In this document: positions 1 to 12,703 of the stretch, in pieces | Layout of the letters: each line of letters starts with the position of its first letter | Numbering within the stretch: position 1 is the first letter of the stretch | From: Butyriboletus loyo | Taxonomy: Eukaryota > Basidiomycota > Agaricomycetes > Boletales > Boletaceae | Length of the DNA stretch: 64,000 nucleotides | Reading direction: 5' to 3' | Assembly: GCA_038093515.1 (NCBI GenBank) | Contig: JBBPSI010000053.1 | Location: 62,001-126,000 of the forward strand | Program-made: the position numbers and the translations under genes | The notes under the pieces: model-generated | Told to the model about the DNA's origin: nothing | Database searches by the model: none | Seen by the model: the letters and a program-made list of their open reading frames with translations, nothing else

Positions 1-913
1 ACCGACGTTCAGGAAAAGCCAACACCGTGGTTTCGCCGATATGTACTTCAAGTTTGAGTCTACATATTTTCGATCGGGAAGAAGACTTCTGGTATTGCCA
101 CTGTCGCCCAGACATCACCCTATGATAGTCACGGTATAAGTTCAAGAGTAGACTTCACGTTTCGGACGACACCCTCATTTTCTCTCGACTTGAGTTCTGC
201 AAAACGCGTCGTGCAGTTGCATGTACATACATTAAAACGCTTTACGGGACAGCACCCATACGTTATTTTCCTTGGAAATGGATGATACAGGCGATATCGA
301 TGGTGGTTCTTGGGACCCATCTCGGTCATCGATCATCCTTGTCGGTGCTCGCTCAACCGGGGGAGATCTAGGTAACATCTACAAGTGTCTATAACTTATC
401 TGTAGCGCATTATTCTCCACGACGCACGCGACCATGTTCATGGATAGTATTATATTATACCATCCAATTGACCGATATATCTGCCAAGAGACTTGACTAT
501 CATGATTTTTTTGCCCGACCAAAGCTTTCGTTCGAACTCAGTCGCACAAAAACAAGTCAGCCAAAGTAATTCTTCGAGCCAGTTCCACGATTACATCGAA
601 TATCATATACGTAGCCGATAGTACAGTAAGACATTGGTAAAAGGGAGAGGAGGCATGCCAGGGCGAGCGACAGCAAAGGGAGCGTGGGTGGGCAAGTATG
701 GTGAAACGAACGAGAGACTGGCATGACCTTAGACTAGATCCAGATCCAGAGCGGGTATTCAGAAAAAAGCGACGAACAAGAAAAAAAAAAAAGAGAAGAA
801 ACGAGAAACGTCAATGAAACACGAGTCAACGAAAGCGCAAAACCAAACCAAAATATGACGATCAAGCCAAAAACACACACTCGGACGTGATACATCGAGG
901 TGTGGTATCTCCT
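1..913. other. Non-coding stretch downstream of dhc1
   Basis: I see no gene here. The longest reading frame (minus, 129-329) has no recognisable motif. There is a short poly-A run near 778-795. Nothing on the minus strand resembles the linker or AAA+ ring that would continue the dynein gene ending at 914. Confidence 0.6.
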
Positions 914-3900
914 TTAGAACCGCCTCGACCCACCACCGACCAAGCCCTCGATCGAATGATGCTCGAGCTCATTTCTCGCTTTCAAGATCGACGCATGCAT
1001 CTCCTTCATCGCATTGCCCAACTTGACACCGAATCGACTCAAAATATCTCTCTGCCATGAATCGTACTTGGCATTCACACGCGCTTGCACTTGTTCATAA
1101 TCGACGACGCAAACGCCGAAACTGCGCTGCGTCTCCGAGGTATCGAACGTCGATCGCGCTTTTTTGATTTCGGTGAGGAGTTGTTGCCAGTGTGCGAGCG
1201 AGTCTCCGAGTCGGTTGAAGACGTATTCGGCTTCGAGGTCCCAAAGGGATTGGAATTGCAGCCATTTGGCAACGTAGTCCTTCAGTTGCTGGACCTTGAA
1301 TTCGATGAGGGTGAATGCCCGCTCTAGGGTACCGTCAGAAAAGTGTGTCAGCTGGGCAAGCGCGTGTGTCAGCGGAACCGATAAGCGCAAACAGTATAGG
1401 TCACCTACGAGAGAAGTGTACATCGTTTCAGAGGTGAGATTCCGTTGCATCTGCAAGCCAATCTCATATCTCGAGCTTTGGATACGGCGTAATCGACAAA
1501 TAACGCCTACACAAGAATTAACATTGCCACCCGCAGCTGGTTCAAGTGGCGCTTACCAAGCCAGTCATGTAATTGTTTGATCCAGGTCGAACGAGCATAC
1601 TCTATTGGAGGGTCAAGGAAGATGACTTGATTCTGTATCCGAATCTCGTGCACGATAGGCTTCACGGTCATGTTTCCTTCTAGCATCTGCGGAGACCTCG
1701 TCAGGACGCCCTTCCGAAGTAAGACAATATTACCGACCTTCTCTTCCCGAACACCCTTTCCGGCTCGTCGTTTGTTGGTTATGTCACGGAGAGGCGGGGG
1801 ATCGCGGCGAGTATCTCCATCGTCCGTCCGATCAAATTCAGAGCACCAGACTTGAATGATATGTGTGAGACGCTGCAATAGTATACCCTCTATTCGCTTA
1901 TCCAGTTCCGCTACCCAATGTTCCAAATTGGCGTAACCCTCCAAGTTCAAACGGTCGATCTAAACAAAGGGCAAATGAAAAGAGGGGAAGATCAGCCTGG
2001 CATGGCATGGCATGTTGCAATGGAGAGAGAAACTCGTACCGCAGCCTGAATCCTGCTTAAAAGTTCCGAGAAGGCCTCATGAGTATACGCACATGTCGCC
2101 AAGTCTTCTACTGCTCGAAGGATGTCCCGATACAGGTCGATCACGTTGTTCGTCTTGTCTTGCAGCACCGAAACCACGCTAGCGAACTCACGAACGAATT
2201 GGATGTGTCTATTATCTCGCCCATCGGCACTGGACACGAAACGGGCCGTGTCATATTGGTTCACGAAATAGTCCCAGCGGATGCTCATGCCTGGAGAGTT
2301 CCGGTCTAGTGGGTGCGCAAGGGTGACGGAGGAGAGAGCATACCTTTTGCAACCATTCTCTGGGCCTCGTTGCGGTACTCGGCGACGAGCCATTCGATCC
2401 CTTGGTTGTGCTCCACCAAATCCAACGTTTGTCCATATGTCCTAACCGTTTCCATAAGCGAAACAGCGTGAGGGTATACCCTCTTGGCGTCCTTTGCCAT
2501 ATTTGTAATCATGTGTGGGACTTGGAAGTTGAGCCAAAGTAAGTTTCGGACTTCCTTGAACAGCGTAATCGTTTGTGGGTCAAAGTTGACTGCGAGTTGA
2601 AACCCTCCGCCACGCAATCGCACGATCTCAAATAGTCGGCCATTGACCGCCATGTCCCGCCGGTTGATGTCGTGTAGCCAAGCTTCGAAGACGGGTCGAG
2701 TGTCAAGTTTCTTGCGGAAAGCAGTGGATTCAGATTGAAGCTTCTGACCCTCGGCGTAGAGTTCCCATCCTTTTCCAAGTACGTCCTCTACACGTTTCAT
2801 GTACGTCAAGAGTTGGCGCTCGATTTGCCGGGCCCAAATGATAGCGCCGGCTATTGGGGGAAGGTCGCGCATTTGAGACATGTGATACGCTTCCGAGAAC
2901 CGGTACTGAGTTTTAAACTGGCGAAGATGTCGGTGGCATGGTCCGAGACCAAGAAATCGATATTCACCTTATCGTGTAGACGCTTAATATCCTCTTTTAC
3001 AGAGTCGATAAGCTGCGTTTGATACTCTTGGATAGCACCTCGAATCTGGGGAACGGAGATCATTCACATAAACCTCAAAGGTGTGAGAGAATGGAGCCTA
3101 CCTTGGGTCGAACGAACAGGGCATTGAACTTGGAGAACACTCTGAACATCTCGTTCGCATTACGCGCAGTACCTAGCCTATCGCGCAGTCTTGCAATGAT
3201 TTGGTTCTCCACCCTCGCCACCCGTTCGTTGTATGCATTTTCAGCAGCGACCCAGATTTCAGTCCCCTCTGTACGAAGAATCAACGTCACACCTTAGGCC
3301 AGGCACACAAAATGACTCACCAACAGAGACATCCAGGACGTCGATCTGCTTAACTACTTCGTATGCTTCCTTCACCTCTTCTTCCATGTCCATTCCCCCC
3401 ACTTCTTTTGTAACACTCCCTAACCCCTTCGTCGGGCCCGTCATCACTGCAAGCTGCTCGTGTTGTTTCCGCCAATCCTTTAGATACCTCGTCCGTTCCT
3501 GCAGCTTGGCGTGTGCGGGGACAACCTTGATTGGGATGAACTTCTCTGACCGTCTCCTCGTGACTTCACGGGCAACATTCGTGAATTCCTTGATGAGATC
3601 GTCCCACGTGCGGAAAATGTTCATCGTTTGGGACAGTAATCGATCGAATGTCTCGTATGGTGTGTACGGTAATCGATGTGATGTTAATACGCGAAGTAAT
3701 TGATCGTTGAAATCTCGAGAGATAGCCTCCACGAGAGGAAGCGCGCGTCGGATCGGGTAAGGCGAGAGCTTGAGCTTGCGGTTAATGTGTCCAAAAATCA
3801 ATATAAGCGATTCTTGGATCTTGTCAAGGTCCGTGGCCGAGAGAAGCTCGTTCAATGGGAAGTCTTTCATCAACTGATTGTACTTGTGGACTGATTCATG

Positions 3901-5093
3901 CAGCAGTGAGGCGCGCGCACTTCACACGAAAGCTTTTAATGAGTACTCACCAAGATCCGCAGAACTATTTAAACCAGTGTCCGCAATGAAACTGACTGTC
4001 GCGTGGAACCGTTTTGCATTTCTTAGGCACTCCATGACCATGTTCACTTCCTCGGTCCGTAGTTGTGTCTCAATTCCCTCCAACGCTCTCTCCAAGCTCA
4101 ACCAGAAATTGATTTCTTGTGACGCAGTGCCGGAAGACACGTCACGAGTGAGCTTGGTGACTGCTTGGATAGACTTGATCCATGAGTTCACATGCCCGTG
4201 TAGGGTGTTGAGGAAGGAGCTGTCGTTGAGAAGCTTTGCAGGTATATGCGAAATATTGGGTCTTTGACCCATCGCCTGGGCCTTCGATGCGAGTCAGTTA
4301 CGATTCAAGCACATGGAAAAACCACCAGACTTGTTCAACAGCCCGCTGAATGACGGGATGGATTATAAGATGCGTTTCCGGTATTTCAACATTCTGTTGA
4401 AGGTGTAGAAGGGACAACTCGAGCTCCGCGAACTTCTTTTTTGTCATGGGTATGCCTATACACATGTTAGCTGAGCATGGATCGTTTCAACAATACCTGC
4501 CTACCCATTTTGCTGTCCCCGTCCTTGCCAGCGCCGCGCGCACCGACAAACGCATCGAACCACGGCTTTACACCACAACTCACCACGGCATGCAGACTCT
4601 CATATGGTGTCTCCTCACCTCCAAACAAGTTTAGTATATGTAGTTGGGTAGCCAGAGGAGTGAGGGGATCTAGGGTTGGACCCCGCTTGATGAGGGCTAA
4701 CGAGGTGACGTTTGAAGGGGAATAGGTGAGCTGAGGGGTGAGTTGATAGTAGAATCTTGGAGGGGCATCCTCTGCTATGCGTTAGATCGGTTCAGGCCAG
4801 AGCCAAGCTTTCACCTCACCCTCTGATTCGTCCTTGACTTTGACGACATATACGACGCCCCCGCCATCTGTAGCAAACCTCGATACCTTCTCCTCGAAGT
4901 CATCATCAAAAAGTGACGTGAGTTCTTCTGGGTATGCGCCGAGCACCGGGGGTAAAAGCGAGAGAAGGTACGAGCGCAAAACAGAGACGTCGAATGGCGG
5001 AGGTGGATCGACAGGGCCGTCATGAGGAGGTACGCCATTGGAGGTGGAACTCGTCAAGGGCGGCGCCGAGCCATTCCCATTCGTCGTTGCCAT
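914..5093 (-). CDS. dhc1: Cytoplasmic dynein heavy chain, N-terminal (tail) half
   Basis: This is the tail of cytoplasmic dynein-1 heavy chain, the part that dimerises and binds intermediate and light-intermediate chains. About ten introns of 45-90 nt are visible, for example 3950-3895, 2964-2903 and 1552-1502. In order the exons encode a Pro-rich start (ATG 5093, chosen over the in-frame upstream ATG at 5189), a long helical DHC_N1 region, the family signature [20 protein letters not shown] at about 2881-2822, then [17 protein letters not shown] near 1270-1220 and [16 protein letters not shown] near 1165-1118. The protein ends with a Gly-rich run and a stop at 914-916, after roughly 1,170 residues. 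Single-gene dynein heavy chains run past 4,000 residues, so linker, AAA1-6 and stalk are absent. Basidiomycota are known to split this motor; in Schizophyllum commune dhc1 supplies the dimerising tail and dhc2 the motor. The break here fits that arrangement. The partner gene is not in the window. Confidence 0.9.
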
Positions 5094-5675
5094 GTTGGCG
5101 AGTGTAAGTTGGATCGTCACCGGTCGTAGTTTGGGTGAACAAAATCGTTCTTGGACGGTGATTGTCGACGCAGCTGCGGTCGCTGTCACCCTTCGCGATG
5201 ATGAGCGGACGCGTCTGCGACGTGAGCGAAGCCCAGCGGAGGGCTACTTTAGTTGTTAAAACTCCCACGCAGATAAGTCCATTAAAGGACTTGGCAAAGA
5301 AAACTCACAGAAATATTATGTTTGTCACCAACTCCGAAAAGATCGTCTAGACGAATGTACCGAAAACGAAAAACATGATGGCGAGTCGACATCCCGGCCC
5401 ATAGCAGCCAAATGTCTTCATTGCTAGTCCGGGAAATCTAAAACTCTGGATGTCCTTGCTCTTTTACATAACAGTTCCGTCCCCGCCGATATTCAGTAGG
5501 ATTGAACCTGGCTCTGTGGTAAATGGCAGTCTTGTCTCTCGCAAGTCATAAACTTCCATTGACGAATGCTACCTGTGATGTTCACAGGACATTCACTCGT
5601 ATAAGTACAAAGCACAGGACTTATGTAGCTCAGGCCTCCGGGGATGTGACGTAATCTCATACAAGATAAAGTCAT
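5094..5675. promoter_or_regulatory. Spacer: dhc1 promoter and P450 3' end
   Basis: This 0.58 kb gap lies between the start of dhc1 and the stop of the P450, both on the minus strand. It must hold the dhc1 promoter and the P450 3' UTR. I see no convincing TATA box or further gene. Confidence 0.45.
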
Positions 5676-7814
5676 CTAGATCATTGACTCGGACATCATC
5701 TCCCTCAACCGGCCCTCCTGTATCCGAGGTACGAACTCCACATCGAAAGGAGCCGCCTGCGAGACAACGCAGTCCGAATAGGCATTCATGTCGATCGGTG
5801 CCTCGGGTCGCTCCACAATGCGGAACGACCAAAGCAAAAGTGCAAGATTGATGTAGAACGACCTATTCGCAAGATGTTTTCCTGGGCATACTCTATTGAC
5901 GGCGACGTCAGGATCGGGTCAGGAATAAAAGGAGACGGATACAACCCACCTTCGGCCAAAGCCATACGAGTAGGAGGTCATATCGTTTCGGAGCCGCCCG
6001 TCGTCGTCAATCCATCGCTGGGGGTTAAATTTCTCGGGATCAGGGAAGGCCATGGGGTCTTGAGATATAGCCCTAGGCGATCAATCACAACTTAGCAGTT
6101 TGTCACATACGAAGGACGACCAGTATAATCACAAGTGACATCCAATGACAGTTGCACCCGCAGGAATCCATTGACCCCTCTGTGATATCCCCAGATTCAA
6201 CCAAGGCCTTCTGATCGAGAGGATGATAAGCGACGTACCCAGACGATGTCCTCGGTGGCACGGTGTGCAAATCCTACAGAAAAGTAGAGTCAATCTCGTG
6301 ATCTGGCTATCCTACAAAACATTCACCAATAGGTGTGATAGGTCTCCAACGGAGTACTTCAAATAAAAATGCATGAACCTGGGGCAGCGAATCCAAATGC
6401 TCCCAGCTAGGCACTAGTGCAACGTCGTTAAGAATCCATGACTATCAGTGCATTGAGATTTACTTCTATGATTTCCAACGATCATATCCAGCTCTTCTTG
6501 AACTCGTCTTTGCGCTTCTGGATAACAGGCAGCAGCCAGTATCATGTTTGTGATAGCAATCGCACTCTTGTTGCGAACCATGTCAGTTCAATCCACATGT
6601 AGTCAACTGAAGATGGCATACTGTCCCTGCCGCAGCGCCAAACAGGCTTCCAGCCAGGAACGCCATCTCATCTCTTGAGAGTCCATGTTCATCGGTGTGT
6701 TCCAAAAGCATCCTCATGAATGAATTACCATCCTTGTTCGATTCCTGAAGTGATCGTACGCATGGTGTAAGTCATAACCCGGTTTGCTGATTGGATTTAC
6801 GCTTACCATTTCCGATCGAACACGGTCCATCTGGTCTCTGTGGAGTTGCAATTCAAAGTCGTGATATTGCTTCACCTGACGGCCATATCCAGGAATGTAC
6901 TTCAACAAGGGAATACGATCCACGAGAAAAGCTCCAGGGCGCATTGCATGCTGGAAGTTTTCTATCGCTTGATGAATCCGGACGAATTCCGGATCGTCAT
7001 TCGATGTCGGAGTCGATTTTCCATACGTCAAACACAGGATAACCGAAGTAGCAAAGCTGCAAAGTTTCCTGTCGGTTCAGAGTCCCTTTACTCGTTAATC
7101 AGACGAATACTGGCCGTTGCGCATGTGTCCGGTGGTTCTTCGGGTCGTTTAAGATATCCGTGATGACATTCTTTGCATTTTCCAGTTGTATGTCTTGATA
7201 GGCTACTACTGCCTTGGGTTGTAGGTGGGTATGCGCGGCCTTTCTGTACCGATACAACCGCTCGCCGCTGCGCAAGAGCAAAAATTGCAAACCATTGGAT
7301 AGGAACTCGGTCGCAACGATCGAGTGGGGACGGTCCACGAGCGCAGCACCCTTTTTCTCCATGATCTCAGTTGCAGCCTATCTTGTCCGAATAGGCCGAG
7401 GGCGTCAAACAGAAACCCGAGGCAGCGCCATGACGTCCAATCAGCACACATGGTACATTGAACAAAGCGGAGATTGTTACATCCACACGCCCAATAACGA
7501 CGATGATTTGACTACCCTGGCGTAATGCGATCACAGGGCCGTATTTTGCGACCCAATCTGTGAGGGTGCGTGCGATGCTGGGGAATGTGTCAACTCGATT
7601 GGGTTGTCAACGAAGATGATCGATCTCACTTTACAGAGGGTAGTGCATTATCCCAGAACCATTTTGCGGGAGGCCCGGGTGGGAGAGGGATGCTATTCTT
7701 GGAGTTCAGTGCTGCCTGACGGCTCTGGAAGAGAAAGGTTGCGACGGCAGCAGTCACCGCAAGCCCGAGGAACCAGTTTATGGTGGAGAGACTTTCGAGT
7801 GCTCGCAAAGACAT
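5676..7814 (-). CDS. Cytochrome P450 monooxygenase (microsomal, fungal type)
   Basis: This is a membrane-anchored heme-thiolate monooxygenase; the substrate is unknown. The start at 7814 gives an N-terminal hydrophobic anchor (residues about 14-30) followed by the Pro-rich hinge PLPPGPPAKWFW. Later exons give RKAAHTHLQPKA (C-helix, about 7235-7200), an Ala/Gly-rich I-helix ending AAAGT near 6620, the K-helix EVLRWRPITPIG (ExxR, about 6360-6325), and the PERF-like DPEKFNPQRW near 6050. The heme loop YGFGRRVCPGKHLA is split by an intron at about 5940-5890, with the Cys codon near 5888. The last exon ends at the stop 5676-5678. Many short introns are needed (at least eight). All diagnostic motifs are present and in order, so the gene looks intact, at roughly 500 residues. 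The style resembles agaricomycete orphan P450s; I cannot assign a CYP family number. Confidence 0.88.
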
Positions 7815-8735
7815 CGAGGTAACGGTGGTAAGCTTGCGATGTGGATAACAGGGTTGGATAGGAGCCGGGACTCATTATTTCCTATCGCGCCGTCCCATGT
7901 CCGAGCTGACCACCTTTCCATATAATTAAGGGACGTAAGGAAAGCGCCGGCGAGATGTATCAGTGACGGAGCCAGGCCCCCTGAAACTTCGCTATTGCTA
8001 TATGTCCTGTTTGTCCGTGGATTTGAGTTCCGAAGAACCCCAAACACCTGTACAGTGATAATGGTAAAGAACTGCCACGGCATGAATATGGAGCAGGTTT
8101 GGAACCTGCCAGGCTTCGGTTGATGATCATCTAGCGTGACAAAGTGAAAATTCAACATGGAGGCGACCTCAAGGTTCCAATTGCGACTATCAGAGGCGCA
8201 CGCTGGGATGGCCAGGACTGCTCAAGTCAGGCTGCACTCGGAGTACTTCTCTCTGGAAGCTGCTACTACACGTGACTCTCTTTCTGGAACTCCGCTCGGC
8301 ACTCTCCCTTAGCCCTGCACAGCCACAAAGCTACGCACTCGAACGTTAATGTGTAGCTATTAGCACCGTGCTAATATAAGTTACAACCATCGAGCTATCA
8401 CGATTTCTACCGGCGGAAGCTTCTTTAGGCTGGCAGTTCACGATCAGGTGCCTTTTATTGTTTGCGAGAGTCAGCGCCCCTTCGGGTCACCGTACGGCCT
8501 GGTGTACTATAGAAATCGAAACCGGTTTATCGATAGAAGCAACGAGGTGATCAACACCATGCGTTATGAGATAGTGTACTGTACTTGTGTATATATTCGT
8601 TCCGTCCGATAACATGTAGCATTGAAGAAGCTGCTGAAATGCAAATACGTGGCGGCCGACCGCGTCCCCGAAAGTACGCATCCCGAAATACATGATACAC
8701 TCCCCTCTGAAAGTCGATCGACGATAGAGACGAAT
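7815..8735. promoter_or_regulatory. Spacer upstream of P450
   Basis: This stretch holds the P450 promoter and the 3' end of the next minus-strand gene. Open frames on both strands (7778-8158, 8487-8693) carry no motif and look like chance. I see nothing else. Confidence 0.4.
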
Positions 8736-10021
8736 CTAGACCATCGGAATCGCATGATTGTGCCGTGTCGTAGTATTCGGAGTCGTGAAGAACGATGCAG
8801 TGTCTGTAGGAGGAGGCGAGGTAGGTTGGAAAGACGAGTACAAGGTGGGCGAAAGTACGCTCATCCCCATCCCCTGTGGTTGTGTAGTCGTGTACGACAA
8901 GGGTGGCGGTGAGCCCGTCGACGTTGGCAAAAAGACCGTGGTCGGATCCGATGGCCAGCGCGTGTGCATAGTCGTCGTGAGCGTGCCCTTGTGCGGCATC
9001 ACAGCCGCATCGTTGCCATTGTGTAGGCGTCGATATTGCCTGCACAGAAAGTAACATCCTATAATAATGAGCAAGAGACCGACAGCGCCGCCAACGCTGC
9101 CGCCAACGATGGCACCGACGTTACTGTTACTTCCTGAGCTTGAATTTGGACTCGGATTGGAAGGGTAATAGTCGGAGAGGTCTGCGTGGGAATAAGGGAG
9201 GTTTCGGTGATGGGTAAGGAAGGGAGACTCACTTTGATTGGCATAATCTTGTGCTTGTACTATGTCAAAAACCCCGTTCGACCAGTTCGTCGCTAGATTT
9301 AATGTTAGGGACGTGAGTATGACAAATGTAGGGATTCGTACGGTTTATGGTAGCCCAGTAAGGTATTGAAGTATTATCCGCGAGGATATAGCCCTGCGGG
9401 AATATTCTGATTGGTAGGATCAGATACGATCCATGGTACGGAGGAACATCCGCGAATGCTCACTGATCGTCGTAATTTGAAGGGCAGTTTTGGGAGAATG
9501 AGGCCCAACTGCGAATACGATCGTCAAAACGTTAGCATCGGGCACAGAGAAAGCACTCACGTCGTGATATCACCCGTATAAGTCGTGTTCTGGCAAAGTG
9601 TGCAAGCCATCATGAGGTTATAACAAGACCAGGAGCTATTGAGACCAAGCCCGTGATCAAGCATCGAGACTCGAACTCGAGAAGGTCGTACCAGTAACAG
9701 GGAGTGACCGTCGTGCCACTCGGTGGATCATACTTGTACCCGGGAGGCAGAGCGGGTTGTGTCCAAGCTGTCCAATGTCAGGGAACAAGTAAGCATCTCG
9801 TATAAGTCCTGGAAATGGAGCAACTTGCTATCCCCGACGCATGCCGCGATCACGTACGAAACTGTCAAACAGGGGCTGTATTGTTCCCCGTTATCCATCC
9901 ATGCATACTCGGCTAGGCACGTCGCGTTCGTGACGGGTAAAAGAACGTTTGGGTGGACGCCCCACACTTGAGAAATCGAGAAGACTGTAGTTATGAGGAG
10001 AGAGAGAATGACAGAGGTCAT
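8736..10021 (-). CDS. Single-pass membrane protein with Cys-rich ectodomain (paralogue 1)
   Basis: I do not recognise a named family. ATG 10021 gives a signal peptide (MTSVILSLLITTVFSISQVW); an in-frame ATG at 10063 would bury it, so I prefer 10021. The ectodomain starts with a Cys-x4-Trp pattern and SPCLTVSYVIAAC, then CYW (about 9690), CSWSCYN-MMACTLCQ (about 9640-9595) and a WASFSQNC segment (about 9515). Next come YILADNTSIPYWATIN (about 9400) and FDIVQAQDYANQ (about 9275). After a Ser/Asn-rich stalk there is a Gly-rich entry (VGGSVGGAVG) into a transmembrane helix LLLIIIGCYFLC near 9075-9040, then a basic stop-transfer and a Thr/Pro/Ser-rich cytoplasmic tail. At least five short introns are inferred. 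The same domain order and motifs recur in the divergent neighbour at 11026-12703, so the two are paralogues. A surface sensor or adhesin-like role would be inference only. Confidence 0.75.
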
Positions 10022-11025
10022 GCCTGCCCTGGTGTTACACGAATCGAATAGCTTGTCGTTCAAGGGACAACGTCCGGCGGTGGTTGTTAAAGTATGGCTG
10101 AGGGAGCACGCTCGAGCGTTGAGTGGACCAGGGTACGGGCAGGCTCAAGACGGTCAGGTGTCACTGCCGTGCTTGCAGCGGTGATGAATGGGATATCATC
10201 GGAAGTCCGAGAAGGCCAGAAGTTACACGTGTATAGATAACTCCCGGATGTGGGAATCACTGAGCAGGTGCTAAAGTAGCGTATTTCCCTCCATCAGTAA
10301 GAGTCTATGGGCCTCGTGGGTAAAATCTGGTTTGAGTGCACCGAGCAAGTTATGCGTCAGTGGTCGCGCGAGTAGTATCCCAACTTTCGCCTACAAAACT
10401 CTGGCTCGAACAGTTCCTTTGGCAAGCGGGTTGCGGGCATCTTCGTTATCTGATTATCAATACCAGTAACGAGCATTCCCCACGTATTTCAACAATAATG
10501 ACCTGACATACATGCCTTTGCCAGAGTCGCCGGTCTGAACTCATTTTCTACATTTTAGGACCTCATTATCTGGCCCACCAACTCATTCAATTTAGCGAAT
10601 TCTATAGATGGACTGGCCAAGTGTTTTCTGCATATGGATAGTCTGTAAAGAATTGGCACGCGTCCAGGAACGCTGATTATCTTGGCGCCTGGCCAGCTGA
10701 CCATTTTCTGCGTCTCATCGCGGCTGCTATGATTCACGGGCTCACAGCCCTCCCTGCTCTTCCCGGAGAAGAACGTCAATTCATAGTTGACATGTCCACG
10801 GAACTCCACTTCGTGTGGGCGGCGAATTACGGGGAGTGCACCCAGTGTCAGAGCCGGTCTAGTCAAGCATGTTACACACCTCGTACCGCAGTCGAGGGTG
10901 AGAGTTCTCATCCTAGTTACCGCCACCTACTGGCAAAGACCGCCCTCAGTTCTCCCGGAGCGTCAATCCTCTAGAATTGCGCCCCTGCCTTGTCGCTCCC
11001 TCCTCTACGACAGAGATCGATAACG
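10022..11025. promoter_or_regulatory. Bidirectional spacer between the two paralogous membrane-protein genes
   Basis: This 1.0 kb region separates two diverging paralogues and must hold both promoters. An exon with the signal peptide of the + strand gene may lie near its right end. Both strands carry weak open frames around 10555-11023 without recognisable motifs. Confidence 0.4.
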
Positions 11026-12703
11026 ATGACCACGACTTTGAATTGCCCCGGATGGATGCTAAGTCAAGACGGGCAATACCCTTGTACGATTGCACAGGAA
11101 GTTGGCCAACTATGTAACCCAGAATGTGAATGAAATTTCAGTTGCCCGAGCGGACCCCGCACTCTAACACTAGGTTACCTGCTGTCCGTGCTAACTTTTT
11201 ATACTAGACACAGTGTCTGTGACCAATGTCCAAGAAAGCAATTATGTTCCGAACGCTACAACGACTAATGCTTGCACCTGGTAAGAGGCTAGTGCTTCAG
11301 TACTTACATGAATGCTCATACCGCATAGTTCTTGGTCGATCTACAATCTATTGAGTGCTTGTTTCTACTGTGTTGGTCAATCTCAATTCACCAGGTCTGT
11401 CGCTTCGCTATGTATGTATTCATTTTATCTCATACTCTCGTAGCTGGAATACATGGATCGCTAGCTGTGGGAGTTATGCGTCGAATAATTCGTGAGGCAG
11501 TCTTCAGGTTGATGCCATACAAAGCTTGACGATGGGTGCTTTCAGGTACCTTCCATCTGGACTCAGCCTCTCGCAAGGCATCCCATACTGGGCTGCCACA
11601 AACCGTGGGGGTTTTCACCAAGCCCTGGTCATATGTATCTCACGCCTCCCCTTCCTAGCTTTCACTTGGGAAAATGCAGTATTCAACATCACGCAGGCAG
11701 CAAATATAGCGGAAGAAGGTACCTACCTCGAATCCGACGCGGACTCGACTGATCATGTTTTACATTACTACTACTAGCCAAGCCGGATGTGACTCAGGCT
11801 GGTCAACCGCTCTCGACATCAACTACGACGGCCTCCTCTTCTTCGGGCGTACAGATCGGGGCGACAGTCGGGGGCGTGGTAGCGGGTATTATAATCATTA
11901 TCATTGGAGGGTTGTTGATCTTTTGGGTGGTGCGTCGCCGCCGACGCCAAAGAACGCACACGGCCCTTACTGGCGTCCCATCCTTCAGTGCCTCCCAACC
12001 AATCATTGTACCCTCGATTTGGAGCCGGACCGTAGCGCTGCCTACCCCGTCCGGGTACGCACGCGTGTCGTCTGCACCCGTCACCCCTTATCTCACATCA
12101 CCCATCCATTCAACGACTAATCTGGCACCGACGTCGTTCGTCTCGCCGGTTTTGCCCGGTTTCTCCTCAAGTGGCCGTAGCGCGGGACCGCCCATCGCGG
12201 ATGCCTCTGGCATGATCTCTCCCTTTCTTGCTACGTCTTCCAGGCGTCAGACGAATCAATCGAACACGTCTCCGCCGTCAAGAAAAACGGCCGAAGCCCT
12301 CTCCGAGCGTGTGATGGCTCCCCGTGGACAACGCCCACGACTGAATCCACCGTCGTACTCGGTTTCCGTAGCGCCCGTCCCGGAGTCGTCCGGGGCAGTG
12401 GCTACGATGCTGTCGACGAAGAAAGAAAAGAAGCGGAAGAGTACGTCGGGAACGACGATGTACTCTGGGCACTCGAGGCCGTCAACGAGGGAGAGTATGA
12501 CTGCTACCTATACTGGTTCGCGCACGGAGCAAGGGAAGCCACGCGCTGCGGCGCCGGCATCGGGAACGGTGCAGAGCGTGGAGAGTGCTCTGAGTACCGG
12601 TGAGTTGGGCATTGTTGGTGGTAGTGGTGGTGGTGGTGGTGGTGTGGAGGTGACGCATGGTAGGAGGGCGGATGAATCGGACCAGGGTCCGCCTGCGGTC
12701 TGA
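11026..12703 (+). CDS. Single-pass membrane protein with Cys-rich ectodomain (paralogue 2)
   Basis: This is a paralogue of the gene at 8736-10021 in opposite orientation. Exon-by-exon reading gives NCPGWMLSQDGQYPC (about 11041-11085), then CTWSWSIYN-type and ACFYCVG segments (about 11275-11380), WNTWIASCGSYASNNS (about 11452-11500), LSQGIPYWAATN (about 11565-11610) and a TWENAVFNITQAANIAEE segment (about 11665-11720). These align in order with the partner. After a Ser/Thr-rich stalk the long last exon (from about 11785) carries GATVGGVVAGIIIIIIGGLL, a transmembrane helix at about 11850-11915, then an RRRRRQR stop-transfer and a Ser/Pro-rich tail of about 250 residues. The tail ends in a (Gly)n run coded by GGT repeats near 12620-12645. 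The first exon is uncertain: ATG 11026 has no signal peptide in front of it, so a signal-peptide exon probably lies upstream. Confidence 0.72.

Noticed and set aside
10555..10926. 123-codon minus-strand frame between the paralogous membrane-protein genes
   Set aside because: No motif, no splice context and no counterpart; likely chance within the shared promoter.
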